Positions 8,708 through 17,740 of a DNA stretch of 64,000 bases are shown here, piece by piece. The DNA is from Bin90 sp965214635 (GTDB lineage: Bacteria; Chloroflexota; Dehalococcoidia; Lucifugimonadales; JADFKI01): assembly GCA_965214635.1 (NCBI GenBank), contig OZ243964.1:496001-560000 (forward strand), given 5' to 3'. Numbering within the stretch: position 1 is the stretch's first letter; each line of letters opens with the position of its first letter. The notes under the pieces are model-generated. The model saw nothing but the letters and a program-made list of their open reading frames with translations, did not search any database and was not told where the DNA came from. Made by a program: the position numbers and the translations under genes.

Positions 8708-8805
8708 TGGCGGGAGCTAGAGGGAGTCGAACCCACCGTCCCGACCGCAGGGCCGGGACCATCGGATTTGAAGTCCGTGGAACCCACCAGGGCACATTAG
8801 CTCCC
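8708..8805 (-). tRNA. selC: tRNA-Sec (anticodon UCA)
   Basis: Read on the minus strand, the segment folds as a selenocysteine tRNA: an 8-bp acceptor stem (5' arm 8805-8798, 3' arm 8719-8712), G as discriminator at 8711 and an encoded CCA at 8710-8708. The anticodon loop C-U-U-C-A-A-A carries UCA at 8771-8773. The variable arm is long, with a clear 5-bp stem, as expected for this tRNA. The T loop T-T-C-G-A-C-T matches the E. coli gene. One U-U mismatch in the T stem is the only oddity. It decodes UGA in selD and the UGSC gene with SelA, SelD and SelB. It stands alone between the importer and the lipoprotein gene. Confidence 0.93.
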
Positions 8806-8943
8806 GCATTTTCCGTAATAGATGTATCGATTTACCTGTTAAAACTTCCACGCTCTAACATTTAGGGCAGCGCATTTCTACGATGGGAATCCATTCTTGC
8901 ATGTCTTGCATGCGCCTACGCAGACTTGGTTCGCATCGCTGTC

Positions 8944-9540
8944 CTAGTTCCTGCGCCGCCTATACTCGACGAAGTCGGCGATAATCGTGTCCACCTCTTC
9001 CCACCAGAGGCTGCCTAAAATCAGCCCCTTGGGCACATCGAACACCATCCACCCCTGCACCTGAAACTCGCGGTCAAGGTCGACCTCCCCCCACAGGAAC
9101 GGCGTGTATAGATCCTCATCCGCACTCCCCGCCTCCGCCGGCTTGGACGCTTCGAACGGGTCGAGCGCGTCGATGCGCTCACCCCGCCTATCTCCCAACT
9201 GCGCCGCCTCCGCATCTATCAGCAGTGGCGTTACTAGGCTCGTGCGGTTCACCACCGTAACTTCCAGCAGCACCAGCTGACGGTTCGAAGCCTTAGGCCG
9301 GATTACCCGATGCTCCCCTGCGTTGTCTATGAAAGCCACTTTGTCCACTATGAGTGGATGCGTGGTGTGTAGCTCGAGGCTTCTGCCGGATGCCCTCACT
9401 ATCTCCGGTTCATCGCCGCACGCGCCGAGCGCAAGCACCGCAGCAAGCATGCACATCAGCAAGAATATGCGCCTACCGTGGCACGCCGCCACTGAATTCG
9501 AGTGTCTGTCCAAAATGCTAATCGTAGTGTTCATTGCCAT
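8944..9540 (-). CDS. Predicted lipoprotein of unknown function
   Basis: A 198-residue protein whose lipobox L-G-A-C places the lipidated Cys near residue 41; the stretch before the hydrophobic core is long, so a later Met (29 or 31) may be the real start. The mature part has an immunoglobulin-like beta pattern with V-L-L-E-V-T-V-V-N-R-T, reminiscent of DUF4352-type lipoproteins that often stabilise surface complexes. The ending is Arg-rich (Y-R-R-R-R-N). It lies 38 bases downstream of the cysteine desulfurase gene on the same strand and may share its transcript. Confidence 0.65.
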   Translation of the reverse strand: MAMNTTISILDRHSNSVAACHGRRIFLLMCMLAAVLALGACGDEPEIVRASGRSLELHTTHPLIVDKVAFIDNAGEHRVIRPKASNRQLVLLEVTVVNRTSLVTPLLIDAEAAQLGDRRGERIDALDPFEASKPAEAGSADEDLYTPFLWGEVDLDREFQVQGWMVFDVPKGLILGSLWWEEVDTIIADFVEYRRRRN

Positions 9541-9578
9541 CTTCGATTGTCGCGTTAAAATTGAGAACGGATGTGGAT

Positions 9579-10772
9579 TCAGTGCGCCGTTGACAGAGAA
9601 GGCATGGCGCGAAGCCTGCTAACCATGTTCGGCAGGGTTTGCAGGATGTAGTCAACATCGTCCGCTGTGTTATCGCGCCCCAGCGTGATTCTGAGGCTGC
9701 CCTGTGCGAGGTCTGCGCTCCTGCCGATGGCGAGCAGCACATGCGAAGGCTCAAGCGATGCTGACGAACAGGCGCTCCCGCTAGAAGCATACACCCCCGC
9801 AAAGTCCAGCCCCAGCAGCACAGGCTCGCCTTCAACTCCCTCAAACGATATGTTCACATTGTTCGGCAGGCGCATAGTAGGATGACCGTTCAGATGCACG
9901 CCTTCGATACGCGCAAATATGCCGTCCGTCAACCGTTCCCGCAGCTGCAGGCAGTGTGCCGCCACATCCGTGCGCTCCGACACAGCGAGCCGCAGCGCTT
10001 CACCCATCCCCACAATGCCGGGCACATTCTCTGTGCCCGAGCGTCGCAGCCGTTCCTGACCTCCGCCCGCATTTTGCGCCTCGAACGGTGTGCCTCGCCG
10101 TATGTAGAGCAAGCCCACCCCCTTGGGGCCATATATCTTGTGGGCAGATAGGCTCATCAAGTCCACGCCGAGCGCTTTCACATCTATGTCCAAGAACCCC
10201 GCGGCTTGCACTGCGTCCGTGTGCATTACTATCGTGCGGCTGCGGCGCTTCGCCTCCGCCTTCACGATGCGCGCGATCTCTGACACGGGCTGAATCGTGC
10301 CGATTTCGTTGTTCGCCAGCATCACGCTGACTAATATCGTCTCGTCGGTAATGGCGCGCGCCACATCGTCAGGGTTCACGATGCCTTGCTCGTCCACTTC
10401 TATGTAAGTTACGGTGAACCCGAACTGTTCCAGCTGATGGCAGGTGTGCAGCACTGCGTGGTGCTCGATGTTGGTGGTGATGATGTGGCTGCCTAGATGC
10501 CTCAGCGCAAACGCAACCCCTTTGAGTGCGGCATTGTCAGACTCCGTCCCGCCGCTTGTGAACACTATCTCGCTCATGCGCCCGCCGAGAATATGTGCCA
10601 CGCGCTCGCGCGTGTCGTCAACCGCCTTGCGCGCCTGCTGCCCTAGCGTATAGATGCTAGACGGGTTCCCGAACTCCGCCGAAAAATACGGCAGCATAGC
10701 CTCGAGCACCTCGGGGCGCACCGGCGTGGTCGCTGAATGGTCTACATATACTAGCTTGTCGGTTGGCGTCAT
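9579..10772 (-). CDS. Cysteine desulfurase (NifS/IscS family)
   Basis: PLP enzyme of 397 residues that removes sulfur from cysteine as an enzyme-bound persulfide. Seen: the N-terminal V-D-H-S-A-T-T-P motif, G-G-T-E-S-D-N near residue 74, the PLP-binding H-T-D-A-V-Q and the lysine in S-A-H-K-I-Y-G-P-K-G, and the mobile loop with the catalytic Cys, S-S-G-S-A-C-S-S. The loop resembles the IscS-like class. No iscU or Fe-S scaffold gene is adjacent. Because this genome uses selenium, the enzyme might also deliver selenide to SelD, as NifS-like proteins can; that is inference. Confidence 0.92.
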   Translation of the reverse strand: MTPTDKLVYVDHSATTPVRPEVLEAMLPYFSAEFGNPSSIYTLGQQARKAVDDTRERVAHILGGRMSEIVFTSGGTESDNAALKGVAFALRHLGSHIITTNIEHHAVLHTCHQLEQFGFTVTYIEVDEQGIVNPDDVARAITDETILVSVMLANNEIGTIQPVSEIARIVKAEAKRRSRTIVMHTDAVQAAGFLDIDVKALGVDLMSLSAHKIYGPKGVGLLYIRRGTPFEAQNAGGGQERLRRSGTENVPGIVGMGEALRLAVSERTDVAAHCLQLRERLTDGIFARIEGVHLNGHPTMRLPNNVNISFEGVEGEPVLLGLDFAGVYASSGSACSSASLEPSHVLLAIGRSADLAQGSLRITLGRDNTADDVDYILQTLPNMVSRLRAMPSLSTAH

Positions 10773-10902
10773 CCCGCGCTCCCTACTAGCAGTTTAGTTC
10801 GCACATTTTTTTCGCTGTGAACATCCGTGATGTGTGCAAAGCCGGCACATAAGCCGTTTAGCGCATCGCATACTGAAGTCTCATAATTCTAACACGGACA
10901 GG

Positions 10903-11817
10903 CTATCCTCTGCTATCTGCCGACGCATAGCCAATCATCTTGTACGCCAGTTTAGCCGCCGTGAAGGCACATGCGGTCGGTCCCTCTGCGGGGCTAAGCT
11001 CCACGATGTCGAACCCGACCACCCTGCGCTGCGACGCCACCGCACGCAGCAGCGCCAGCATTTCACCCCACAGCATTCCGCCCGGCTCAGGCGTTCCGAC
11101 TGCTGCCATAATGGAATGGTCAAGCACATCCAAGTCTATACTGACATACACATTGGCGCTCAGGTTCGCTAGCGCAATCTCGGCTGCGTCTTCAACCCGA
11201 TTATCGGCGGCATCGTCCCAAAAACAGATTGGCAGCGCAGCCTGCCTCACGAACTCCATCTCCTCGCCGCTGATGCTTCGGACGCCCACGAGCGTTATGG
11301 GACATATTTCGCTGATGCGCCGCGCCGCCGATGCGTGCCCCCAACGGCTGCCCATGTATTCGTTGCGCATATCCGCATGGGCGTCCAAGTACAACACCGA
11401 CAGGTCAGCGTGCAACTCTGCGTGGGCTTGCACAGCGCCGACGCTGATGCTATGCTCGCCGCCAAGCATCGCCGTCAGATTACAGCGCCGTGCAGCCTCG
11501 CCTACGGCAGTGCGCACATCCGCTATCATCGCCTTCGGACTGCCCACATTCGCTTGCAGCATCGGCGTAGTGTGGATTCCTATCGCCGATATGTCTCGTC
11601 CCAGCTCGATGTCATAATCCTCGATGTGGCGCGATGCTGCGATTATCGCCCCAGGCCCATCCCGCGCACCACCCCGAAACGATGTTGTGCTGTCATAAGG
11701 CACGGGTATGACAAACACCGACGCTCTACTCGGATCGTTCTCATCAGGGGGCGTGTCGAGAAAGCTCCCCCACTGCAACGGCACATCCCCAAGCCAGTTG
11801 TAGCGCATCTCAGCCAT
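10903..11817 (-). CDS. speB: Agmatinase/arginase family ureohydrolase
   Basis: Binuclear manganese ureohydrolase of about 304 residues. The metal-binding motifs are all present: G-G-E-H-S, D-A-H-A-D-M-R, and S-I-D-L-D-V-L-D. The long T-P-E-P-G-G segment with no arginase-type loop favours agmatinase (agmatine to putrescine plus urea). I chose the Met at 11817 because the longer frame up to 11922 would overlap the end of speD and begins with a Cys/Arg-rich stretch unlike the family. The next gene upstream is speD, so both probably serve polyamine synthesis; spermidine synthase is not in the window. Confidence 0.88.
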   Translation of the reverse strand: MAEMRYNWLGDVPLQWGSFLDTPPDENDPSRASVFVIPVPYDSTTSFRGGARDGPGAIIAASRHIEDYDIELGRDISAIGIHTTPMLQANVGSPKAMIADVRTAVGEAARRCNLTAMLGGEHSISVGAVQAHAELHADLSVLYLDAHADMRNEYMGSRWGHASAARRISEICPITLVGVRSISGEEMEFVRQAALPICFWDDAADNRVEDAAEIALANLSANVYVSIDLDVLDHSIMAAVGTPEPGGMLWGEMLALLRAVASQRRVVGFDIVELSPAEGPTACAFTAAKLAYKMIGYASADSRG

Positions 11818-11896
11818 CAACCGGCGCACCGCTTGCCTGCTGCAAACGCCCCTTGTACAAGCGCAAGCATATCCACCGCATATCCGCGTCCCCGCA

Positions 11897-12424
11897 TCAT
11901 TGCGCCCCGCTGTTTTCCGCATCCACCGATGTCGATGCGGAGGCGGACGATGTCTCGCCTTGCGTTTTGATGCTCATCGATATGCTATTGTCAGAGGACA
12001 CGGTAACTGTGGTAACCGAATGGCTGATACCCACCCGCTCGCGCACCATGCCGCTGTACCCTTGCCTAGTTGTGGCGTACTCTATCCCGCGCTGCAGCTC
12101 CCACACACGAACCTGCATTAGCCCAAACACCCGCTTCACATCCTTCAGCGACGACTCTGCATCAAAGTCTTTGCAAGAGAATATGTCGATATTTAGGTAG
12201 CCCCTATCCGGGAATGTGTGCACGCTGATATGGCTCTCGGCAATGATCACGAACCCAGACACGCCCCAATCCTGCGCCGTCTGCCCATGATAGGTATAGA
12301 CCTGCGGCGGCACTATCTTGGTCATACCGATTACAGACGGGTGTTCGTCCAAGAATCGATAGACCAGATCGGTATCGCCCAACTTTTCGGCGTCAGCGCC
12401 GTGTCCGTCAACTACGAGATGCAA
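11897..12424 (-). CDS. speD: S-adenosylmethionine decarboxylase proenzyme
   Basis: Pyruvoyl enzyme that makes decarboxylated SAM for spermidine synthesis. The start is TTG at 12424, with GGAGG nine bases upstream. The processing site is in A-E-S-H-I-S-V-H-T-F-P, where the Ser after H-I becomes the pyruvoyl group, followed by G-Y-L-N-I-D-I-F-S-C with the catalytic Cys. The core is the short prokaryotic class (about 120 residues), but this protein is 175 long: a polar Ser/Thr-rich tail of about 50 residues (from T-R-Q-G-Y onward) extends it. The tail has no obvious domain. The stop overlaps the upstream long frame of speB but not its preferred start. Confidence 0.9.
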   Translation of the reverse strand: MHLVVDGHGADAEKLGDTDLVYRFLDEHPSVIGMTKIVPPQVYTYHGQTAQDWGVSGFVIIAESHISVHTFPDRGYLNIDIFSCKDFDAESSLKDVKRVFGLMQVRVWELQRGIEYATTRQGYSGMVRERVGISHSVTTVTVSSDNSISMSIKTQGETSSASASTSVDAENSGAQ

Positions 12425-12799
12425 TGCAGGCTGCCTCCAGCAACACCATTCATTAGGGCATCAAACCCGTGCTATATCCGATTTGCGGCAGAAATTCCGT
12501 GCATACGCCAGCGAAATTTCCATTCGTTGAATTCAAATCAGATTAACACTGATGCCCAAAGCGCACAACATTTATTGAAAATCACAAGCCCAATTCTGTA
12601 AAATGCAAAGTTGCAAAGTGGACTGAAATGCAATGCCCACAGGGTTCGTCTTGATTGTACTCGATTGCAATCCGGGTGAAACCGTCCGAAGCGCTAACTT
12701 CATGCAGAGTTATTCGTATAAATTAGAGCAGGATTAGGGCGCAAACCGCATACTATTACGAGGCGCATGGTACGATGCGCCCAAACGATTGGTGCTGCT
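12425..12799. other. Divergent regulatory gap between speD and the ABC cluster
   Basis: AT-richer than its surroundings. It holds the speD ribosome site at its left end and a plus-strand promoter candidate (12575-12604). A second -10-like TATAAA lies near 12716. I see no gene or stable RNA fold. Confidence 0.5.
12575..12604 (+). promoter_or_regulatory. Sigma70-like promoter candidate for the Gld-like ABC cluster
   Basis: TTGAAA at 12575-12580 and TAAAAT at 12599-12604 with 18 bases between. It would give a leader of nearly 190 bases before the ATPase gene, so a promoter closer to the gene is also possible. Confidence 0.4.
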
Positions 12800-13768
12800 A
12801 TGATTGAACTTGAACACATAAGCAAGTACTATGGCGACTTCCCTGCCGTAACGGACATTTCGTTCCGCGTGGAACAGGGGGAGATACTCGGCTTTCTAGG
12901 CCCTAACGGCGCCGGCAAATCCACCACGATGAAGGTTATCACCGGCTTCCACCCGCCTACGGAAGGCACCGCCACCGTAGCTGGCTACGACATCGTGAAC
13001 GAATCCCTAGAAGCCCGGCGGCACATCGGATACCTCCCCGAAACCGTCCCTCTGTACACTGACATGGATGTGCGCGACTATCTCGCCTTTATGGGCAAAA
13101 TCCGCGGCATGACTTCCGAGTACATCCGTCGGCGCATTGGCGAAGTCGTAGAGATCTGTCGCTTGGAAGAGTACCGCGACACTCACATCGGCAAGCTCTC
13201 CAAGGGCTTTCGCCAGCGGGTCGGCATCGCCCAAGCCATTCTGCACGAACCCGATGTGCTTGTGCTAGACGAACCTACCATCGGCATAGACCCCATACAA
13301 GTGGTGGAAACCCGCCAGCTCATCAAGAATCTCGGCGGGGAACACACCCTCATCATCAGCACGCACATCCTGCCAGAAGTCAGCATGATTTGCGAGCGTG
13401 TCATCATCATCCATGAAGGGCAGATTGTCGCCGTGGACAAGCCCGAAAATCTGGCGTCCCGCCTGCGAGGCATCGAGCGCATCGAGGTTGATGCCAAGGG
13501 TCCCTCGCGTGAAATCGCAACCGCCCTCGAGACCATCAGCGGCGTGGAGAGTGTGCAGCACCGCTACTCGCAGGCAGACGGGTTCTCCACATTCCTTGTA
13601 TCCGCAGAGCCGCAAGCCGAACCTCGCGCACAGATAGCGGCGGCGGTGGTTACTGGCGGTTGGGAGCTGCTGCGCCTCCAGTCCGTCGGCATGTCTCTGG
13701 AAGAAATATTCCTGCGCGTTACCACCGAGGAGCCGGCGCTGATGGAAGCTCCCACCGAGTCGGAATAA
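12800..13768 (+). CDS. ABC transporter ATP-binding protein (GldA/NatA-like)
   Basis: Cytoplasmic ATPase of about 322 residues. Walker A is G-P-N-G-A-G-K-S-T-T, the signature is L-S-K-G-F-R-Q-R-V, Walker B is V-L-V-L-D-E-P-T, and the switch His is in I-I-S-T-H-I-L. A C-terminal extension of about 90 residues (R-I-E-V-D-A-K-G...) is typical of ABC-2 exporters such as gliding-type GldA. I prefer the ATG at 12800 (M-I-E-L-E-H-I-S) over one 33 bases upstream because homologous proteins start there. It heads a four-gene run with a permease, a GldG-like protein and a DUF4340 protein. Confidence 0.9.
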   Translation: MIELEHISKYYGDFPAVTDISFRVEQGEILGFLGPNGAGKSTTMKVITGFHPPTEGTATVAGYDIVNESLEARRHIGYLPETVPLYTDMDVRDYLAFMGKIRGMTSEYIRRRIGEVVEICRLEEYRDTHIGKLSKGFRQRVGIAQAILHEPDVLVLDEPTIGIDPIQVVETRQLIKNLGGEHTLIISTHILPEVSMICERVIIIHEGQIVAVDKPENLASRLRGIERIEVDAKGPSREIATALETISGVESVQHRYSQADGFSTFLVSAEPQAEPRAQIAAAVVTGGWELLRLQSVGMSLEEIFLRVTTEEPALMEAPTESE

Positions 13769-13821
13769 CCGCCTGTGCAATCCATGCCGCAATCACGCAT
13801 CAAGCAAGGAGTTGAAGCCGC

Positions 13822-14535
13822 TTGAAGAACACCCTCACAATAGCGTGGAAGGAAACGAAAGCGTACTTCCTGACGCCAACCGCCTATATCGTGGGCGCAA
13901 TGTTCCTCGTCCTGACTGGCATATTCTTCGTCTTGGAGGTTACCCGACCATTTGCCGAAGCCAGCGTCCGAGACTTCGTTGCATGGGCGAGTCTGTTCAT
14001 CATGTTCCTTGCCCCACTGCTCACGATGCGCTTGCTGGCAGAGGAACAGAAGCTCGGCACGCTCGAACTGCTGCTCACCTCACCCGTCCGCGACTGGGAA
14101 GTGGTGCTTGGCAAATACATCGCAAGCCTCATCGCCCTGCTCGTTACCGTGGCGTTCACCTTGTACTATGTGCTTCTGCTCTACATATTCGGGCAGCCGG
14201 ACACAGGCCCCGTCCTCACTGCCTACCTCGGATTGGTGCTCTTCGGCGCAGCAGCACTCGCCATCGGGCTGATGGCATCCTCGCTATCAGGCAACCAGAT
14301 AGTGTCTGCCGTAGTGGGCATGGGTATCCTGCTCACCCTGTCTTTTATCGAGCGCATATCCGCTATCGTGCAGGGTGTAGCCGCAGAGATGCTCACGAAC
14401 ATATCCATGAACTATCACTTCGTGGACTTCTCGCGCGGCGTCCTAGACACGAGCCATGTGGTCTATTACATCAGCATAACCGCAGTCTTCCTGTTCATTG
14501 CGGTGCGGACACTCGAAACGCGTAGGTGGCGTTAA
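13822..14535 (+). CDS. ABC-2 type permease (GldF-like)
   Basis: Membrane protein of 237 residues with six hydrophobic segments, the partner of the upstream ATPase. The TTG start at 13822 has AAGGAG about nine bases upstream. The N-terminus K-E-x-x-x-Y-F-L-T-P-x-A-Y is the usual opening of GldF-like ABC-2 permeases, with the E-E-Q-K-L-G-T-L-E-L-L-L-T-S-P motif in the first cytoplasmic loop. The stop codon abuts the next gene directly. Such modules are widespread in non-gliding bacteria; the cargo is unknown. Confidence 0.88.
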   Translation: MKNTLTIAWKETKAYFLTPTAYIVGAMFLVLTGIFFVLEVTRPFAEASVRDFVAWASLFIMFLAPLLTMRLLAEEQKLGTLELLLTSPVRDWEVVLGKYIASLIALLVTVAFTLYYVLLLYIFGQPDTGPVLTAYLGLVLFGAAALAIGLMASSLSGNQIVSAVVGMGILLTLSFIERISAIVQGVAAEMLTNISMNYHFVDFSRGVLDTSHVVYYISITAVFLFIAVRTLETRRWR

Positions 14536-16221
14536 ATGACAAATCAAGTCGAATCTGGCGACAGCATCAAGGATCTCGTGCTATCGTCGGTTGCCTCAGC
14601 GGGCTTCTGGAGCTTCGTAACGGCGGTCGTGGGCGTGCTTGCGCTGCTAATCGGCGGCGCACTCTACCTCACCGTCGAAGAGATACGCGAGTTTTCGGTT
14701 ACGGTCATCATAATCGGGATAGTGCTGGTATTCTTGGCGCTGGTGCTATCGCCTCGCGCCATCGCCATCTTCCTAGTCGGGCGGCAAGGCAGATACGGCA
14801 GCAACATCATCGTGCTGACCATTGCATTCTTCGCAATCTTCATACTTCTCAACTTCCTGCTATACAGAAGCCCCAACCGTTTCGATGTAACCGCCACACG
14901 CGTGTTCACGCTCTCTGACCAGACCCACCAGATACTGGACAACCTAGACGGGCTTGTGCGCGCCAACGCCTTCTTCGTGCCAACCGACTCGCGCACTGCC
15001 GCCGCACAGCAGCAAGCCGAAGACTTGCTGAACGAGTTCACTCGCCGCACCAACCAGTTCAGCTACCGCTTCGTCGACCCTGAGCTACAGCGCAGTGTCG
15101 CCCAACAGTACGGCGTAACATCCTTCCCCGCCATCGTATTCGAAGACCTAGAAGACGGCACGCAGCAGAGCATAGAATCGTTCACCGAACAGGATTTCGT
15201 TACCAGCATACTCATCGTTACCGGCGCGGAACAGAAGGTCATCTATCACCTGACCGGGCACGACGAAGCCGCAGTTACGCGCGATCCGCTTTCGGGAGAA
15301 ATCAACGACGAGAGTGGTTTCGACTTCGCCGTCGCCGGCATGCAGCGCGACAACTACCTCGTCCTGCCCCTCAACCTGAAGCAAGACGCCGCCGTGCCCG
15401 AGGATGCGGCTGTGCTCGTCATCGCCGGGCCTGCCCAAGACCTCGACCCCGAAGAGTTCACCGCCCTCGACGCATACATCAAAGGCGGCGGCAGAGTGGT
15501 CGCTCTCTTCGACCCGACCACGCCCGACTCCTTTGAGTACCTAGTTTCGCAGTGGGGCATCCTGCTCGGGGGCAGAGAGGCAGGGCAAGTGTCGCGCGCC
15601 GCAATAGCCGACGCCGTGAGCAATGTTGCGGGCGAGGAGCTGACGCCGCTCCTGCAAAAGGCAAACGCCCAGTACTTCACCAGCAGCTCGCCCGCAACCC
15701 CCGGCATCCCCATCGCCGACCAGATCGATGTTACCTTCTTCCCCGAAGCGGCTGCCATTGACAGGCTGCTGCCCGTCGAGGATAGCCCTCCATTCGTCCG
15801 CATCCTGCCCTTCGCAATGACCACGCCTGCAAGCTGGTTGGAAACGAACAACGAAGACCCGCCAAGCTATGAAGCAGGCTTAGAACGCGTAGGGCCGTTC
15901 CCGGTGGCTGTCGCCGTAGAAGCCACAGGCACAATAGACGAAACTCTGCGCCATCCGCAAGCGAAAATCGTCATCTTTGGCGACTCCGACTTCGTCAAGA
16001 ACAAGTTCTTCGCATCCAGCGACAACGCAGACCTGTTCCTGAATTCCGTCAATTGGCTCGCCGACGACTATGAGCTAATCGCCATTCGCCCCAAGCTCTT
16101 CCCAGTGCGCGAACTTGTGGTTACCACGCGCGAGCGCGACTTCATCAAGTTTTCAAGCTGGTTCGTCCCACCAATCGTTATGCTCATAATAGGCGCAGTC
16201 GTCTGGTGGAGGCGGCGCTAG
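14536..16221 (+). CDS. GldG-like membrane-anchored protein
   Basis: 561 residues. Two or more N-terminal membrane helices (about 25-50, 57-80, 97-115) are followed by a large extracytoplasmic part and one C-terminal helix ending in W-W-R-R-R. The soluble part has the GldG/ABC_transp_aux layout: an N-terminal thioredoxin-like half (V-T-A-T-R-V-F-T-L-S-D-Q-T) and a class-I glutamine-amidotransferase-like half (V-L-V-I-A-G-P; G-G-G-R-V-V-A-L-F-D). Proteins of this kind are accessory to ABC-2 exporters. It starts at the base after the permease stop, so translation is coupled. Confidence 0.82.
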   Translation: MTNQVESGDSIKDLVLSSVASAGFWSFVTAVVGVLALLIGGALYLTVEEIREFSVTVIIIGIVLVFLALVLSPRAIAIFLVGRQGRYGSNIIVLTIAFFAIFILLNFLLYRSPNRFDVTATRVFTLSDQTHQILDNLDGLVRANAFFVPTDSRTAAAQQQAEDLLNEFTRRTNQFSYRFVDPELQRSVAQQYGVTSFPAIVFEDLEDGTQQSIESFTEQDFVTSILIVTGAEQKVIYHLTGHDEAAVTRDPLSGEINDESGFDFAVAGMQRDNYLVLPLNLKQDAAVPEDAAVLVIAGPAQDLDPEEFTALDAYIKGGGRVVALFDPTTPDSFEYLVSQWGILLGGREAGQVSRAAIADAVSNVAGEELTPLLQKANAQYFTSSSPATPGIPIADQIDVTFFPEAAAIDRLLPVEDSPPFVRILPFAMTTPASWLETNNEDPPSYEAGLERVGPFPVAVAVEATGTIDETLRHPQAKIVIFGDSDFVKNKFFASSDNADLFLNSVNWLADDYELIAIRPKLFPVRELVVTTRERDFIKFSSWFVPPIVMLIIGAVVWWRRR

Positions 16222-16444
16222 ACTGCCATAATGTTAAAACAACTAGAAAACAGAGCAGCCTTTCCCTCTTTCAAGTCGGGGTGACTGCGCTCGCCGTATA
16301 ATCTTGGCTAGTATGCCGGAGTGTGCCGCTGCTAAGAACCGATCACCGATGCTTACGCCGGGTAGTTGAACTTCCGCAATCTTCTTAACATAGACCAGCG
16401 TGTTCCTTCTTTACAGGAACGACTGGGATGCAGGAGCAATCCGC

Positions 16445-17557
16445 ATGAACCTCAAGCTCACTGTCGCAGTCGTGGCAGCCTCCGTCATTGTCGGCATACT
16501 CGCATGGAGCAATGTGTACGCCATCGTCGCCACGCGCCTAGAGCACGGCAGCCTAGACGACTACGACATCTTGCAAAGCAGCCCAGGTCGCTTCGTTGTA
16601 CAAGAAAAGCGCAAGGCAAAGTCTCCTTGGTTCTATCAGGTATCCGAGGACGATATAGAGACCATAGCCGTCAGCCACGGGGATAAGTCCGCCAGCTTTC
16701 ACAAAGCGGCGCGCCACACTTGGGTGTTCGATTCGCCCGACGGCATCCCGCCCAGCCACGAGCGCTGGGGCGGCGTTACGCTGCTGCTCAGCGGCCCTGG
16801 CACGCGCCGCGACCTTACCGCCGTCCGCCCAATCATCGACGACCCCGCACAGTATGGTCTAGACGACCCCGACACCATCGTGGATGTGGGCTTGACTGCG
16901 AACCGCAGCGTCCAATTTCGGCTCGGTAACCTGACCACCGACGGACGCCACCACTACGGGCAGGTGATTGGCTTCCCCGACCTGTTCCTCATAGCCTCGA
17001 GCTGGGGTGATGTCATCAGCCGCCTCGCCAAAGAGCCGCCGGTTCCGAAGTGGTACATCCGCCGTGCCCCCGCCACCATCGTCGAACTCAATGTGTACAG
17101 GGGTAACCCGACCCAAGAGCCGTCAGACGGCGTGTCGTTCCTTCAAGATTATAGAACCGGCGAATGGACTGCGATAGACACTCGCACCGGCGGCGAAGAG
17201 CTGCCCCTAGACATTGAAGTTTGGGAGCAGTACATCCCTATGGTGCCTGGGCCTGAAAACATAAGCGTGGCTGTCCCGGCTGTGGATGACTACGACTACA
17301 CCCCTTGGGGTATAGAAGACGACTCCGGCGCAATCGAAATCCGCTTTTCGGGTCAAACGCAGCGCAACACCCGTTTCACAGATGGCGTGCTGCTGCGGCT
17401 CGGCGACAAGAGCGACGACGGCAAGTACTATTACGCCAAATCCGAATCCACTTATGTCCGCCAACCCGTCATCGCTTTGGACGCCGACTGGGTGGAGACT
17501 TTCAAAGACCTAGCCGAAAACATTCCCTATGCTGAATCTACCGACGAGTCCGGCTAA
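16445..17557 (+). CDS. DUF4340-like membrane-anchored protein
   Basis: About 370 residues with one N-terminal membrane anchor (L-T-V-A-V-V-A-A-S-V-I-V-G) and a large soluble extracytoplasmic part. I chose the ATG at 16445 because AGGAG lies eight bases upstream, whereas the longer frame from 16400 adds a poor N-terminus. The pattern (E-x-I-x-x-V; W-x-F-x-x-P-x-G; D-x-P-x-x-Y-G-L-D-D-P) is that of DUF4340 proteins, which are usually the last member of Gld-like ABC operons. It is 220 bases behind the GldG-like gene, with a TATAAT box at 16297-16302 in the gap, so it may have its own promoter. Function unknown. Confidence 0.72.
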   Translation: MNLKLTVAVVAASVIVGILAWSNVYAIVATRLEHGSLDDYDILQSSPGRFVVQEKRKAKSPWFYQVSEDDIETIAVSHGDKSASFHKAARHTWVFDSPDGIPPSHERWGGVTLLLSGPGTRRDLTAVRPIIDDPAQYGLDDPDTIVDVGLTANRSVQFRLGNLTTDGRHHYGQVIGFPDLFLIASSWGDVISRLAKEPPVPKWYIRRAPATIVELNVYRGNPTQEPSDGVSFLQDYRTGEWTAIDTRTGGEELPLDIEVWEQYIPMVPGPENISVAVPAVDDYDYTPWGIEDDSGAIEIRFSGQTQRNTRFTDGVLLRLGDKSDDGKYYYAKSESTYVRQPVIALDADWVETFKDLAENIPYAESTDESG

Positions 17558-17740
17558 AACCTACCTGCGCCGCTCGCCTGCCCTGTTTGCAACCCATCCA
17601 ATCGACACTTCCTGACCCCGGCGCGACTGCACTTGCCATTCTATCGGGAGTGGGAAGCTTCCCTGCGCCGTGTATACACTTTCGTTCCATCTCAATCCGG
17701 CAATAAAATGCGGCAATCCACTCATCGCAAAGGACAGACT

